A stretch of DNA of 64,000 bases, taken from assembly GCA_032622095.1 (NCBI GenBank), contig CP136069.1:181463122-181527121 (forward strand), given 5' to 3'. Source of the DNA: Siphonodentalium dalli. Lineage: Eukaryota; Mollusca; Scaphopoda; Gadilida; Siphonodentaliidae. This document shows positions 25,385-36,740 of this stretch, one piece after another. The notes below the pieces were generated by a model, which had not been told where the DNA came from, ran no database searches, and saw only the letters and a list, made by a program, of their open reading frames with translations. How positions within the stretch are numbered: the first letter of the stretch is position 1; each line of letters begins with the position of its first letter. The translations under genes were made by a program, and so were the position numbers.

Positions 25385-26090
25385 GTGCTTCACTGTCCGC
25401 TTTAAAACTTGAAAAATCGCACTAATGTTGCCTGTAGATGCTACAAAACACATGCACTGATCAAAATATAAAAATTCACATTCGCGATTTTTCCAATTGT
25501 TTCCACTTAACGAGTTTTGGTGGAATTTGTCAAAAGCCTCGACCAAACCTGTCGGGCAAGTTGCTTTCATAGTAGATGGGTGAAACTTTGGGGGCGTACC
25601 TAGAATATATCGATGTACCTGCTCGTGTATTAGCCCTGCTCCTTGAATAGTCCCGTTTCATATTGTTGTCGTAAAATAGAGGGATTGAGTTACAGCAATA
25701 CATAACACTTGTTAACAACGTTATACGCTACCAGGAGTAAACCGTCCACACTAAAACATATAAAATCGCACTAAATGTTGCGCGTGGATACCACTAATCA
25801 CATCCACACGTCAACAAGTTGTTATACCATTGTTTGATATTTGGAGTGTTTTCACCATTCGATTTTCGGTGGAATTTGCCAAGTCTGAACCCACCCGACG
25901 CGTGCCCTCCGTTGAGTTGATTGCATTTATAGTAGATCGGTCAAACTTAGGGGCGGACGTATACAGTATACCGACGGAAGTTTTCTTGCATTAAGCACGC
26001 TCCTTCATAAGCCCGTTTGGATTTGGTGCTAAACATAGGTCAGTGATACACAACTTTCATTATTTACGTTATATAACTGTTCACTCTAAA
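25385..26090. repeat. Two diverged tandem units of about 350 bp
   Basis: Unit 1 (about 25395-25745) and unit 2 (about 25750-26085) share 'AAATCGCACTAA.TGTTGC', 'TT.GGTGGAATTTG.CAA', 'TAGTAGAT.GGT.AAACTT' and the following segments in the same order. The minus-strand frame over unit 1 is not open in unit 2, which argues against coding. Confidence 0.6.
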
Positions 26091-27250
26091 AAAAATTAGT
26101 ATGTTAAATAAACACTCACACCTTTCGTTCTCACGCAAATCGATCATGAAACAAATGACAAATTTCACAAAACAGTAAAGTTAGAACGAACAATGACAAA
26201 GCAAAGAAAGTGTATACATGTATGTACTTGTTTAGTGTGTGGTGATATTCTATACAAAGAAAATATCAACCCAATCATTTGTCGAAGAAGCAGCTTCACG
26301 GTAAAATTAACACGTGCTTGTGAAGATTGATGGCCATTCCACATTCCAACTGAGGCATACCTCAACAGCAATGTTAGCTGTTATATTATAAATTGTGCTC
26401 CCGCAATAACGTCCTCAAGATTGGCCAATCATAAAAGTTTCACACTGCAACAATGAGACATTCGCGAAGAAAACTTCGCGAATACACACATCCTGCAAAA
26501 ATGCTAACCAGTACCCAATATAGCTATTACATATTTAATAATTTCCTAAAATAACTCGAATCGTATGAAACCCGAAATGTGTTGTTCTGCGGGATTTCCA
26601 CATAGATCTATTGACACGGTATACATATTGCCACGGTTAAATAAGAACATATTTATAGACGGGGGGGGGGGGGGGGGGGTGAAGGCTACATCATTCCCAT
26701 TCAGTAAATTACAAGGATAAACTCGTGCCACACAGTACTATTATATAATATATATAACTATAATTCCATATGCATATCATCGCGATATAGTTAGTCGTTG
26801 CACACCTAGACAAAACCACATTGAAATATTCGATATCATTTATCTTCAAAACATGTAAATGCATCTGACACAAGTACACCCTGTAGAACAAGCCTCCCCT
26901 CACTAATCACTTCATCTTTCGAATTTTCAGAAGGGATGAACCTTGAGGGAGAATGCTTCTTTTGTCCCATGTATCCAGTAAAGGGACACGGATGACCATA
27001 CACAATTGCATAATTATAAATCGCATAATTATCATCATGATAATCAGACGATATGCACAAACAGCTATACAATTAATCGACTATGCTACGATGTTTGCTT
27101 TAATACAGTGCACCACCTAATGTATGTGAGATGCTCTGTGCCATTCTTACATATCCAACTACACATAATCTGGCAAATTAAATGACGACTATAAGATTAG
27201 ATTACACTATATATAGATTTTCCGTTAATAGTTTAGTGGTATTTGTGTCC
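26091..27250. other. Intergenic region with one weak minus-strand frame
   Basis: The minus-strand frame 26836-27072 (78 codons; contains YGHPCPFTGYMGQKKHS and EGRLVLQGVLVSDAF) reads like protein but has no recognised relative or splice support. Nothing else is seen apart from the poly-G tract. Confidence 0.3.
26661..26679. repeat. Poly-G tract of about 19
   Basis: An uninterrupted G homopolymer. Its length is prone to sequencing error. Confidence 0.9.
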
Positions 27251-27257
27251 CAAAAAG

Positions 27258-27300
27258 TTTAAATTCAATTCAATATTCTTTATTCTCAACACCTTAAGTA
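27258..27300 (-). mobile_element. Possible LINE 3' tail
   Basis: On the minus strand, 'AATAAAGAATATTGAATTGAA' style sequence resembles the (AAATTC)n-type tail of the LINE that ends at 62172. No coding part is attached. Weak evidence. Confidence 0.3.
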
Positions 27301-27574
27301 TAGGTACACATAGTAAATATTTAACATAAATACCAACACAAATTATGCACATGGTGCGAGGTTAACGCACATGGTTCAGTGTTAATATGTATATACGTGA
27401 AAGCACGGTCACAAATACAAACATATAGACACAATTTAATTTACTGTTGAAAGTCTGTCCGGGTAGATATAGCGCATATTTAACTATATAGCCTTATTAT
27501 ATTACGATTTTTTGGTCATTGTTTATACTACAAAGAACAGTTATTTACAGCCTCGATATATATGTATATCATCT

Positions 27575-28644
27575 AATACATATTTTGGGACTTCTGTCTG
27601 TTTGTCTGTTAGCTATGGCTGGGAAAACAGCTGGACCGATTGAGCTCCCAATCTGAGGTTAAAAACGACGGGCAGTGTTTACCTCCGTCTTGGAGAAGAT
27701 CCGAGCACCCCTTCTCCACTCTCAGTCACCGAAATGACCGTCCTTGGCACTGTGGGGTTAATCGCGTTGATAGTTAAAGAGCGTTCGTTTCCGCAGTGTC
27801 GTTGATAAAGAGCGTATGCGTGTAGTGTCATTCTTATGTCTGGGGCCAGACGTGAGTGTGTCTGTATCCAGACATGAGCTTGTTGTGTTATTCTTATGTC
27901 TGTCTTCGTACTTAGGGGTTCCAAGGAACGGGGGAGATTTTCATCGGGTAAGTTTTTCCGCCCGAGGTGATCTTCACCTTGAAACGGTACGCAGTGATCG
28001 CGTTTGGCTAACGAAAACGACATCGGTAATTTTGTCCGGGGAGTGTTTTGGACGGGTCAAATTGTGACCCCGACCTGACCTTGACCTTCAAAATGGTCAA
28101 TTCAAGGTCAAATCGGGTAAAACTGACGGATTTAGCTAGGAGTACTTTTGTCCGGGGAGTGTTTTAGACGGGTTAAATCGTGAATCCGGCCTGACCAAAA
28201 TGGTCAATTCAGGGTCAAAGCCCGGACGAAATCGGGTAAGTTTTTTCCGCCCGAGGTGATCTTCACCTTGAAACGGGTACCCACAAACGTACCTCTTTTA
28301 GGGACGGGTACCATCACGGGACGGGTACCATCATTTAAAAAAGGCAGAATTAACTCAAATTAAATTAACGGTAATTCGACTAAATTTGATGCCTAGGGAT
28401 ACTTTTGTCGGGGGAGTGTTTTCGACTGGTCAAATCGTGACCCCGACCTGAACTCGACCTTCAAAATGGTCAATTCAAGGTCAAATCGAGTAAAACGGAC
28501 GGATTTCGACGAAAATTTATACATAGGGGTACTTTTGTCCGGGGTGTGTTTTGGACGGGTCAAATCGTTACCCCGACCTGACCTTGACCTTCAAAATGGT
28601 CAATTCAAGGTCAAAGCCCGGACGAAGTCGGGTCACCTGCTAGT
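27575..28644 (-). mobile_element. Tandem-core element, family 2, copy 1
   Basis: Read on the minus strand it begins 'ACTAGCAGGTGACCCGACTT', then 'CGTCCGGGC', and ends in a GACA-type tract at about 27590-27615. The interior carries repeated units of about 140 bp with 'TTTGACCTTGAATTGACCAT', 'GACCTTGACC' and 'AAAACACTCCCCGGACAAAA'. The layout is the same as family 1 but the sequence differs. Frames such as 27816-28067 and 28466-28669 are products of the repeat. Confidence 0.6.
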
Positions 28645-28776
28645 ATTATATATTATAGGCAGCTTGTGACATGTATGTAAATTGTTCGTCCCTATTAACT
28701 AATTCATACCGAGACGCTGACATAATGCGTATATATCTGAACTGAACACTCACATATCGCCACAAATATGGCAAAA

Positions 28777-28990
28777 AAAAGTTTCCCCAAATGTCAATTT
28801 TTCAGATTTAAAGAAAATTTTGGACCCAACATTTGTATTGCCAACAGTACACGCTAAAACGTTAGCACTGAGGCCTATGGAAAACATTTACACCAGTGTA
28901 ACCTCTAACACAGCTCATTAATTTATTAGTTGGCGACCATCTTATCAGCGACATAGAGTTATTGCACTTGGTTAAGCCGATTGATGTGAT
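28777..28990 (+). repeat. 215-bp direct repeat, copy 1
   Basis: Nearly identical to 31550-31764. It starts 'AAAAAGTTTCCCCAAATG' and ends 'AAGCCGATTGATGTGAT', with only a handful of substitutions. High similarity implies a recent event. Confidence 0.85.
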
Positions 28991-29104
28991 CAAATAAGAG
29001 AAAATAATTTCCGCCACGAAGTCTAACAAGAAAACTAAGATGCATGCATCAGGTCGGCCGTGAACTATCTACCATAGAATTGTTGTAGCTATCGATTATA
29101 CATT

Positions 29105-29487
29105 TTGGAACACCTGTCTGTATGTATGTGTGTATGCATGAATGCATGTGTGTATGTGTTATAGACTCTAACACTGCTCGACTGATCCGACTCGGATTTG
29201 GTATTTAACGTGTCAACTAATTGACATCGCTCATAGGCATGTTTCTGGACCTTGACCGATCCGACTAAAAATTTGTGTGTATGACTACTTCGATCCCGGG
29301 AGCAATATGGACGGGTCCAATTTCACGTGGGACCATGTTCTCGAACGTGCTGATATAGGCATGTTTCTGGACCAATTGAACAATAGTTTGGCCAGACGCT
29401 GTATATACTGGGTACTGTCCAGATGGAGGCGATCACAAAAAAATCCCTATATAGCCCGAACGAATTCGAGTACATCAGCTTGTTTAA
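29105..29487 (-). mobile_element. Fragment of a tandem-core element
   Basis: A decayed tail ('ACCTGTCTGTATGTATG') and two copies of 'ATAGGCATGTTTCTGGACC' about 120 bp apart suggest a partial relative of family 2. Confidence 0.35.
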
Positions 29488-29979
29488 TATTTTTGGACAT
29501 TTGTCTGTCTGTTTGTCTGTTAGCTATGGCCGGGAAAACTGCCGGACAGATTTGACGAAATTTGATACCTATGGGGAAATTATTTCCAGGGAGTATTTTG
29601 GACGGGTAAAATCTTGATCCCGACCTGACTTTGACATTCAAAAAGATCAATTCAAGGTCAAATCTGGTAAAACGGAAGTATTTCAACGAAATTTAATACC
29701 TACTGTTACTTTTGTCCCAGGAGTGTTTCGGGTGGGTCAAATCATGACCCTGACCTGATCTTGACATTCAAAATTGTCAATTCAAGGTCAAATCGGGTAA
29801 AGCCGGGCGGATTTCGACGGGTACTTTTGTCGTGACTTTTGTCCGGGGAGTGTTTTGGAAGGGTCAAATCGTGACCCGACATGACGTTCACCTTTAAAAT
29901 GGTCAATTCAAGGTTAAATCGCGAAATTCTCCGAAAATCAGAGGGGAACATCCCGGACGAAGTCGGGTCCACCAGCTAC
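29488..29979 (-). mobile_element. Tandem-core element, family 2, copy 2
   Basis: The GACA-type tail is at 29502-29520 in minus orientation. Diverged core units with 'TGACCTTGAATTGA' follow, and the head 'GGACCCGACTTCGTCCGGGA' lies near 29972. It shares the order of parts with 27575-28644. Confidence 0.6.
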
Positions 29980-31549
29980 TATTATATATTTCTAGATTTA
30001 GTTACAAACAATTCAAACGTTGTTGTATTCCATGTCCCAGCCCGGACATATACACCAAATTTCAATAATATTCATTGAGAAACAACGGACCAAACGCCAT
30101 TTAACACGCCGTATACATCTTTTATTCCGAGCTGGCCTTTTATTCCGAGTTGGCGCACGCCGATTGGGGCGAGTTAGCCCTGGGGCGAGTACGCCGCTTC
30201 CGGCACCTTCTATATTTGCAGCAGGTATACGTTTACGCCTCTGTTATTGATTATCAAGTTGCTATACATTAAAAACGACAAATTCACATGCTCGTTCAAG
30301 CGCAGTAGTCTATTTTCCCCATGTTAAAGGACATCCACAAATACTAAATAACGCTAACCTACTGCCGAATGTTTGACACGACAAGTGTTAACATATTTGG
30401 GCTGAATTCATCTGACGCGGTATTATTCCTCAAAATAAACAACAAAACCATCGTTACTTGGAAATGTAGTTTGGGCTAACATTTACATAAATCCTCCACA
30501 TCAATTATCCCGACACACACGTCAGATGAAAAGCAGCCATGAAGTAAACGGCCAAATTGGCCGAAATGACACAAAATCCTTCCAGGAAATTGTCAACAAC
30601 CCCATGCCCTCTCCCAATAACACTATCTCGAAACAAATACTTTGAATATTACTAACCACATTAATTGATTGATGCTGCACGTCCCATCAATATTATCGCT
30701 AGTGTTCGCACTGTCGGCGGCCAAATTGCGCCAATGGCCCTTATTTTGTTTCGAAATTGACCAACACAAATTTCATGTGGCCAAACTTTTGGTCAAACTT
30801 TTGTTTATCCCAAATGGAGACGGAAAGCTAATTCAAAAGCGCTGAATAGACCGACAGTGCCGACGACGTCAGGCGACGAAAGTGTCTGGTTTCGTACTTC
30901 GGAAATATCGTACCATGAACACCCAAATTTAAAAGTTATTATGATGTACGGGAGCGTTGATTGAAAGGGATTTGAAACGATACTCGTCGAAACGCTTACT
31001 CTGTACACTTGTGATGTAATGTTTTGTTGATTAGGCAGTACAAACGAGGAGTAGTATACTTAATTCAATGACACGTCAGTTACGCAATGTGTCATAGACT
31101 GCCTCCCGTCTTATTACAACAACATGGCGTCGCATGTCGCATCATAACAGGTTTGGATACAATGGATATTCAATAGTTATCACCTCACGATAATAAGCAA
31201 CAATGTTTTTATCTCGGCGAAAATGGTGATGACATCTAGGTTACACTGGTGTAAATAGGGTACGGAGTGACATATAGTGTGTGCGGGAGGAATATAATAT
31301 AATAGGAGAGAATAAAATAGACACTGGGGCCTGAGCGGTCAATAGCCTTGTGTGCTTTTTGCTTTAAAAAATCATCACACCTCTTCCCTATGATTTCCCA
31401 TAGGTAAAATATCCATTGGCACAGGAATTAACCATTTTAGTTAAGTTTGAATTTTTTGGTGTGGTCTAAAATATGCGGTTCTAACACTAGTTTCGAAAAC
31501 ACAAGATTTAAAGGCGAATTCCCTGCTAGACAGACATGATTTTTTGCGT
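29980..31549. other. Intergenic sequence, no gene seen
   Basis: Apart from the diverged repeat at 30703-30806, only short chance frames. A 15-bp phrase, 'TTTTATTCCGAG', occurs twice near 30120-30150. Confidence 0.4.
30703..30806 (+). mobile_element. Diverged 'TTGGCCAAA' repeat
   Basis: Contains 'GGCGGCCAAATT', 'CATGTGGCCAAACTTTTGGT' and neighbouring motifs like those at 563-722 and 32419-32571, but is shorter and more diverged. Confidence 0.4.
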
Positions 31550-31764
31550 AAAAAGTTTCCCCAAATGTCAATTTTTCAGATTTATAGAAAATTTTGGACC
31601 CAACATTTATATTGCCAACAGTACACGCTAAAACGTTAGCACTGAGGCCTATGGAAAACATTTACACCAGTGTAACCTCTAACACAGCTCATTAATTTAT
31701 TAGTTGGCAACCATGTTGTCAGCGACATAGAGTTATTGCACTTGGTTAAGCCGATTGATGTGAT
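31550..31764 (+). repeat. 215-bp direct repeat, copy 2
   Basis: Partner of 28777-28990, same orientation, very high similarity. Confidence 0.85.
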
Positions 31765-31844
31765 TATAATTATATCGAATGTTAGTTTTATTGTTTACAT
31801 TGATGGCCCGGCGATTTCTAACTTCAATTTCCACCGTGTTTTTT

Positions 31845-32262
31845 GTATATTTGACCCGCCATATCAAATCCAGTCGTAAGTCGCCTCGCATATATAAGAG
31901 AATGCATTGGCCTAACCATTTTTTATCATTTGTTTTAAATAAATGTTTCTTACAATTTTTAGGACATAAAATAAAAAACATCCATTACCCTGCAGGGAAC
32001 CCCACACATATATAGAAGCATATAGAAGAGTTTCGTCTGCTCGTGTTTGTCTGGGGCTCTGTATGGGTGAAATTATAAAATTGTTAAAGAATACAAGAAA
32101 AAATTATTAAAATTGTAAAAAATTGTTAGGCCACCAATGCATTCTCTTATATATGCGAGGCGACCTATGATCGACTCGCATATATAAGAGAATGCATTGG
32201 CACAGGGTAAAAAAAAATCCCGACTTACGACTGGATTTGATATGGCGGGTCACATACGGTTA
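31845..32262. mobile_element. Inverted-repeat element containing an internal hairpin
   Basis: The outer arm 'GACCCGCCATATCAAATCCAGTCGTAAGTCG' region near 31852 pairs with its complement near 32223-32255. The phrase 'CTCGCATATATAAGAGAATGCATTGG' occurs at 31886 and 32175, and inverted at 32134. It is probably a MITE with an internal rearrangement. Confidence 0.65.
32134..32200. repeat. Perfect hairpin, 26-bp arms
   Basis: The arms 32134-32159 and 32175-32200 are exact reverse complements around a 15-bp spacer. Confidence 0.9.
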
Positions 32263-32418
32263 GATATGAAATCTCGTCGTATTTTGCATAAATGAATATT
32301 GACTTACTGTATCTGTCTTTAAAGTGTGTTATGTTGTTCGTATACTATTATGTTTTTAAAGTTGTTTTAATTATGTTGTCATTCTGAGTAACAAATAAAG
32401 TTTAAAACAAATATTTTT

Positions 32419-32571
32419 GTCATCAATTGTGAACCTCCAAGAAAATGAGATTTAATTTGGCCAAATTGTTATAATTTGGCTAAAAAAAACATTTGGCCAC
32501 AATTCTTTTTTTAATTTGGCCAATACAATTTTCATTTGGCCAAACGATTTTTCGGTCCAGTACGATCACTG
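32419..32571 (+). mobile_element. Short 'TTTGGCCAAA' repeat, copy 2
   Basis: Direct counterpart of 563-722, ending in the shared 'TTTTTCGGTCCAG'. Confidence 0.55.
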
Positions 32572-33279
32572 ATTATCACTTAAACACAAAACCAAACCTG
32601 GATCGATGTATCACTTTAATGTGATATTGCTATTGAGAAACGACGAATAGAGTTATCAACCCTCACTTGTTTGTTACTTCCGATCGAAGTAATATAATAA
32701 ACAAAACATGCTCGCAACAGATCGCCCATGAACTAATTTACACGATTTAATCACCTATATTTGGAAAGTATTATAAATTTAATATATAGAGCATCTATAA
32801 GTCGCAATTCTATACGAAATTAAAAAAAATATTAACCGAGTGCACTAAATTCGATTTGTTCCGAGCTTTAGCGAGGAATGAATAGACTTTAGTGCCGTCG
32901 GTTAATACATTTCATATAGAATTACGACGAATTTGAGATCCTTTTTATAACATAATCGCATTTTAAAAAGGAAAAATTATCTCGAAACGGCAGGGGTTAA
33001 AACAATTAATATTGATTTCCTTATCACAACCAAAGAAGAAGAAAAGACATCTTCGAGAAAACATATAGATCCATTATAAATGTGTCTTTTCATTCTGACA
33101 AAATCACCCATGTTTATATCACAGTCAACCAAACATAACTCAACACTGTTATTAGCTTAAATACATTGTAATTAACACAACAATAACATTGGTAAGTTTA
33201 TGAACTGTGTCATCCCGTCGGGGGCCTTGGCTGGAAATTAGGTCAAATCGTCACTGGCTATTCTCGGAATCGCTTTCAA
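32572..33279. other. Probable 3' flank of the minus-strand terminal exon
   Basis: No gene is seen. It lies downstream of the exon at 33280-33602 and should hold its 3' UTR. I did not find an unambiguous polyadenylation signal. Confidence 0.35.
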
Positions 33280-33602
33280 TCACACGAATTCTCCTGCGTA
33301 TTGACGCAACTGGACCTTTCTCTCGGTTGTAGATGTTGAGATGTAGTGTTCCTCTGGATATGTCACCTCCAAATATTGTAAATAGTTGCTATACGGCTGG
33401 GCATTTAGTTGTATTGAGAGCTGCATTGATTCGGGAACGACCACCGAAGGAGTGAGATAACTGTTGTTTACATCCACAGTTATTTCCTGTGAAGTCGAAG
33501 GTCGACATGTTTGGAAACCATCGTGGTTCAAATGTTCACACGCGGAACTATCATTGCTCAGAATCTTGGAGATGTTCCGACGTTGCTCGTCATTTATGTT
33601 AT
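33280..33602 (-). CDS. Terminal exon of an unidentified gene
   Basis: On the minus strand an acceptor-like ATAATTACAG ends at 33603. An open frame of 106 codons follows to a stop at 33280-33282. The acceptor is AT-rich, with only a modest pyrimidine tract. The sequence has low internal repetition and a protein-like composition. It is polar, with several tyrosines in acidic or proline contexts: NNSYLTPS, YSNYLQYLEVTYPEEHY. This would suit the cytoplasmic tail of a receptor, but that is inference and no family is recognised. Upstream exons should lie at higher coordinates on the minus strand; I could not identify them. Confidence 0.5.
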
Positions 33603-33684
33603 CTGTAATTATTTATGGATGTCATATTGTTGTGTCAAGTAATCTGAATTATTTGAGTTGGAGGAATATCTGACTCACTGGCCC

Positions 33685-34120
33685 GATTAGTCATCTCCGG
33701 TTTAAACCTGGTCTACGTAAACCTCTAGGTTTAAACCGCCGTGAGTCAGCAACATCCGTGGTTTAAACCCGCGAACGCAGGTTTAAGTGACGCATTCGTA
33801 ATCTTTGGTTTAAACCTGGTCCAGCCAGACCGTTGGTTTAGCAGTAGTGTCTCTGTATCGTCGAGATAATTAACCGTACTTTCCTAATGCGGACCGCCTC
33901 GTTTTATTGATTGTGAAAATCAATAATTACGACAGCGACCATATTTTGATTGGAAATTTATAAGCGACAAGCACTCACACCTATACAGCGTGCGGGGATA
34001 AGTTTTTGTCAATTTCGATAATTTGTCTGTGTTTTATAAGCTTAAACCAGCAACTAAACCATCTAATTCGGCGGTCCAGCTAAACCAGCTTTACCGAGGC
34101 TAAACTTGAGATGACGAATC
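33685..34120. mobile_element. MITE with 'GGTTTAAACC' motifs
   Basis: The inverted ends are 'GATTAGTCATCTC' at 33685 and its partner 'GAGATGACGAATC' ending at 34120. Inside are at least four copies of 'GGTTTAAACC' or 'GGTTTAA'. It is non-coding and lies within about 80 bp of the acceptor of the exon at 33602, so it sits in that gene's last intron. Confidence 0.65.
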
Positions 34121-35879
34121 CGTCTTTTCTTCATCGCGGTTTAGAATTGTCAAGCAATCAATCAAAGGGTGGAGCTGTAAATTATCTCGAGTGAGGGCGT
34201 GTCTACGTGGCAACTGCCGACTGGTGTTATCGTGTCACAGTTGATTCGTTCGCATGTGAGCGTTGCTCAGATATGGACAAGTCCCTTCAATATAATGTTT
34301 ACAACTATATTGTGGCAATCACAAATACAGGTGTTTTCTACGAATTCATTTGAAGGGTTGAACGTTTTAATTATGACACCAAACGATGCTACTACATGAC
34401 CATATATGATATACACAAAGTTCAACCCGTGTACCTGATATCACCAAGCCGGAAGGTATCACGAAACCGGACCATGCGGTTTTTGATAAATGAACATATC
34501 CTCCCTCAGATGAATGTATTTATCGCCCGGTTGATGTTGCTATCCCACTATTTAAAACATAAATTCGTAAAGCGTAATGTTCCCTCATTATGATAGCTTG
34601 CTGTCGCCTCGCTACATTTAATGGACATTCGGGCTCATATCCGTTTTTATCATAAATCCTAGACACTTTTTGACGTTAGATAGTTCGTTTGAGGACTAAA
34701 TTAGCCGCCGCTAACGGCGGAAAATGCGTGTATCAATAGAAAATATATGTTCGAGTAACCTTAAGTTGTTCCACCCTACAGTGCGATTCGTAAAGAAAAA
34801 AAATCACTAACCGCGATCAAGTGTGGGTACCCACCATAATTATGGGGGTCAAAGCCGCGGATCGACACTGCAATAAGATGTCGCCAAACCGGAGTTGGGA
34901 TGTCAAAGATGCGGATTATATATTTCGCATTTTGACTGTTTTTGTCTGTGAATTAGTACTGATAATCACTCAATGTCAGTCACGCATTCTAATGAATCGA
35001 TTTTCAATTATTATAATAATTATGTAATATATAATAAGTCATACTTCATTATAAAAGCTATCAATTTTGTCAGTTATTCACTTATGAATTGTTGACGGCG
35101 GTGTGGTCCATATAGGATGCAGACCGCCTAACATTTCCTTAAATAATTGGTGAAGCTGGTTCCGCCATTTCGGATTCGCGTGCACGAAAGAAAATCCGTA
35201 GAATGGCACATACGTTAGGACTTGAGCTAGTAAAATATCCCCATTATATGGAATATACCATTATCTTTCGGACAGGTCTGCACATGGCAGATGTTTCTTT
35301 GTCGTTGTGTGTGTTGGTGGGCGGGGGAGGGGTGTATGTGCACATGGGTGGGCGTATTCGTATGTTTGTTTGTGTTTTAATTTCATGCTAATAAATGCCT
35401 TGTATATAGTAGGATATTTTCAATAATATAGGCCCGGAACTGTACATGGTAGGGGAAAATTAAACAGTGTAAATCTTTGATGGATAGGGACGTGGCTGTA
35501 TAGGGTCTCAGGTGGTGTGTCCACCTAAGATTTTCTTAATGCGCATGCACCCCCGGATTGAGTAGTTCCATTTGCACCCTATGTTATAGTCCAGTCACAA
35601 TACGACATATACCGGTTGAAAATGTTTACAGAATTTATTTTATTCTTAATGTATGCAGGGGCTTCTTCCTGACAACATATAAAACATTCGCTGCGAGATC
35701 TGTTGGTAATGTATGGAAATTGTAATCGTTTCTCCCAGTTACCATAGTTCTTTTCGATCGCATTTGTTTGAGGGTAGTTAGATTGAAATGGACCCAACAA
35801 GAAGTGCATTTAAATACATGTAGTGGGGACATGTTATATACCAAACGAAATGGCGTGCATTTCTATATACAACGGGGGT
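34121..35879. other. Intronic or intergenic sequence, no exon identified
   Basis: Short frames only. If the exon at 33602 belongs to a larger gene, this would be its intron. Confidence 0.35.
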
Positions 35880-36092
35880 GTATGTGGTTGTGAATATCTG
35901 ATCTAGGTCAACCAGGTCAAAAGGTCACAGAGTACAAACTTAAAAGCTGGATTCTGTTTTCCGGATGCTAACTAGAAAAAGTGACCTTTCAGACTCCAGA
36001 AAAAATGGCGTCTATCATGGCGGCCATTTTGTTTGATATGCCCCAGACTATAGTATAGTACAGAATGTTCTATACAATCCATCACAAATAGT

Positions 36093-36336
36093 ATGCACAG
36101 AAATTCATATACAGCTGTTTACAGTGAATTCCTCCCCGCAAGTCAGGGGGGAGTCGGAAAAAATTTGCAGGCACGTATGCTGATTTTTGATTTTCGACCC
36201 TTGTTGGTACCCACCCACCCCCGCGTCCATTTTTTTTCCGTTTTCGGCAGTTTTTTCCGACCATTTTTGGACACCCAACCCCTTTTAACACAGTGGGGAA
36301 ATTCACTGTAAACAGCTGTATATGAATTTCAGTGCA
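36093..36336. mobile_element. MITE with 40-bp inverted termini
   Basis: The termini 36093-36132 and 36296-36336 are nearly perfect inverted repeats ('ATTCATATACAGCTGTTTAC'). The interior is purine/pyrimidine biased, with 'TTTTTTCCGACCATTTTTGG'. Confidence 0.85.
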
Positions 36337-36509
36337 CACTATTAGTCATGGATGTTAACATTGACATGTAAATAGGAACGAGTCATTTTGGGGTCATTCG
36401 GTCAAAAAAGACATGGCTGCCAGCAGCCATCTTGGATTTCAAAATTCAATCCATTAGCATGGGCTACAGGCTATACTGTTTGTATAATATTTTTGAGTTG
36501 CGGAAAAAA

Positions 36510-36740
36510 TTGTTTGTTGGTCCTATCGACCACCCACCCACCCTGGCATATGTGCCCGGAAAAAAACATTTTTTCCACCCCCTGCGCAAATCTCTGTTTT
36601 AGTGTCCAAAAATGGTCGGAAAAAACTGCCGAAAACGGAAACAAATTTGGACGATGGGGTGGGTCCCAACAAGGGTCAAAAGTAAAAAATCAGCATGCGT
36701 GCCTGAACATTTTTTCCGACCCCCCCCCCCCCCCCCCGGA
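36510..36740. mobile_element. Inverted partial copy of the MITE interior
   Basis: The segment carries 'CCAAAAATGGTCGGAAAAAA' and 'AACAAGGGTCAAAAGT', which are the reverse complement of the 36170-36290 interior. It ends in a poly-C run. Terminal repeats are lacking. Confidence 0.6.

Noticed and set aside
25301-25718. Minus-strand frames in the 350-bp tandem units
   Set aside because: Not open in the second unit, so not under coding constraint.
27816-28669. Plus-strand frames with FGRVKSLPRPDLDLQNGQF-like text
   Set aside because: Products of the family 2 core repeat, seen again in unrelated places such as 51650-51830.
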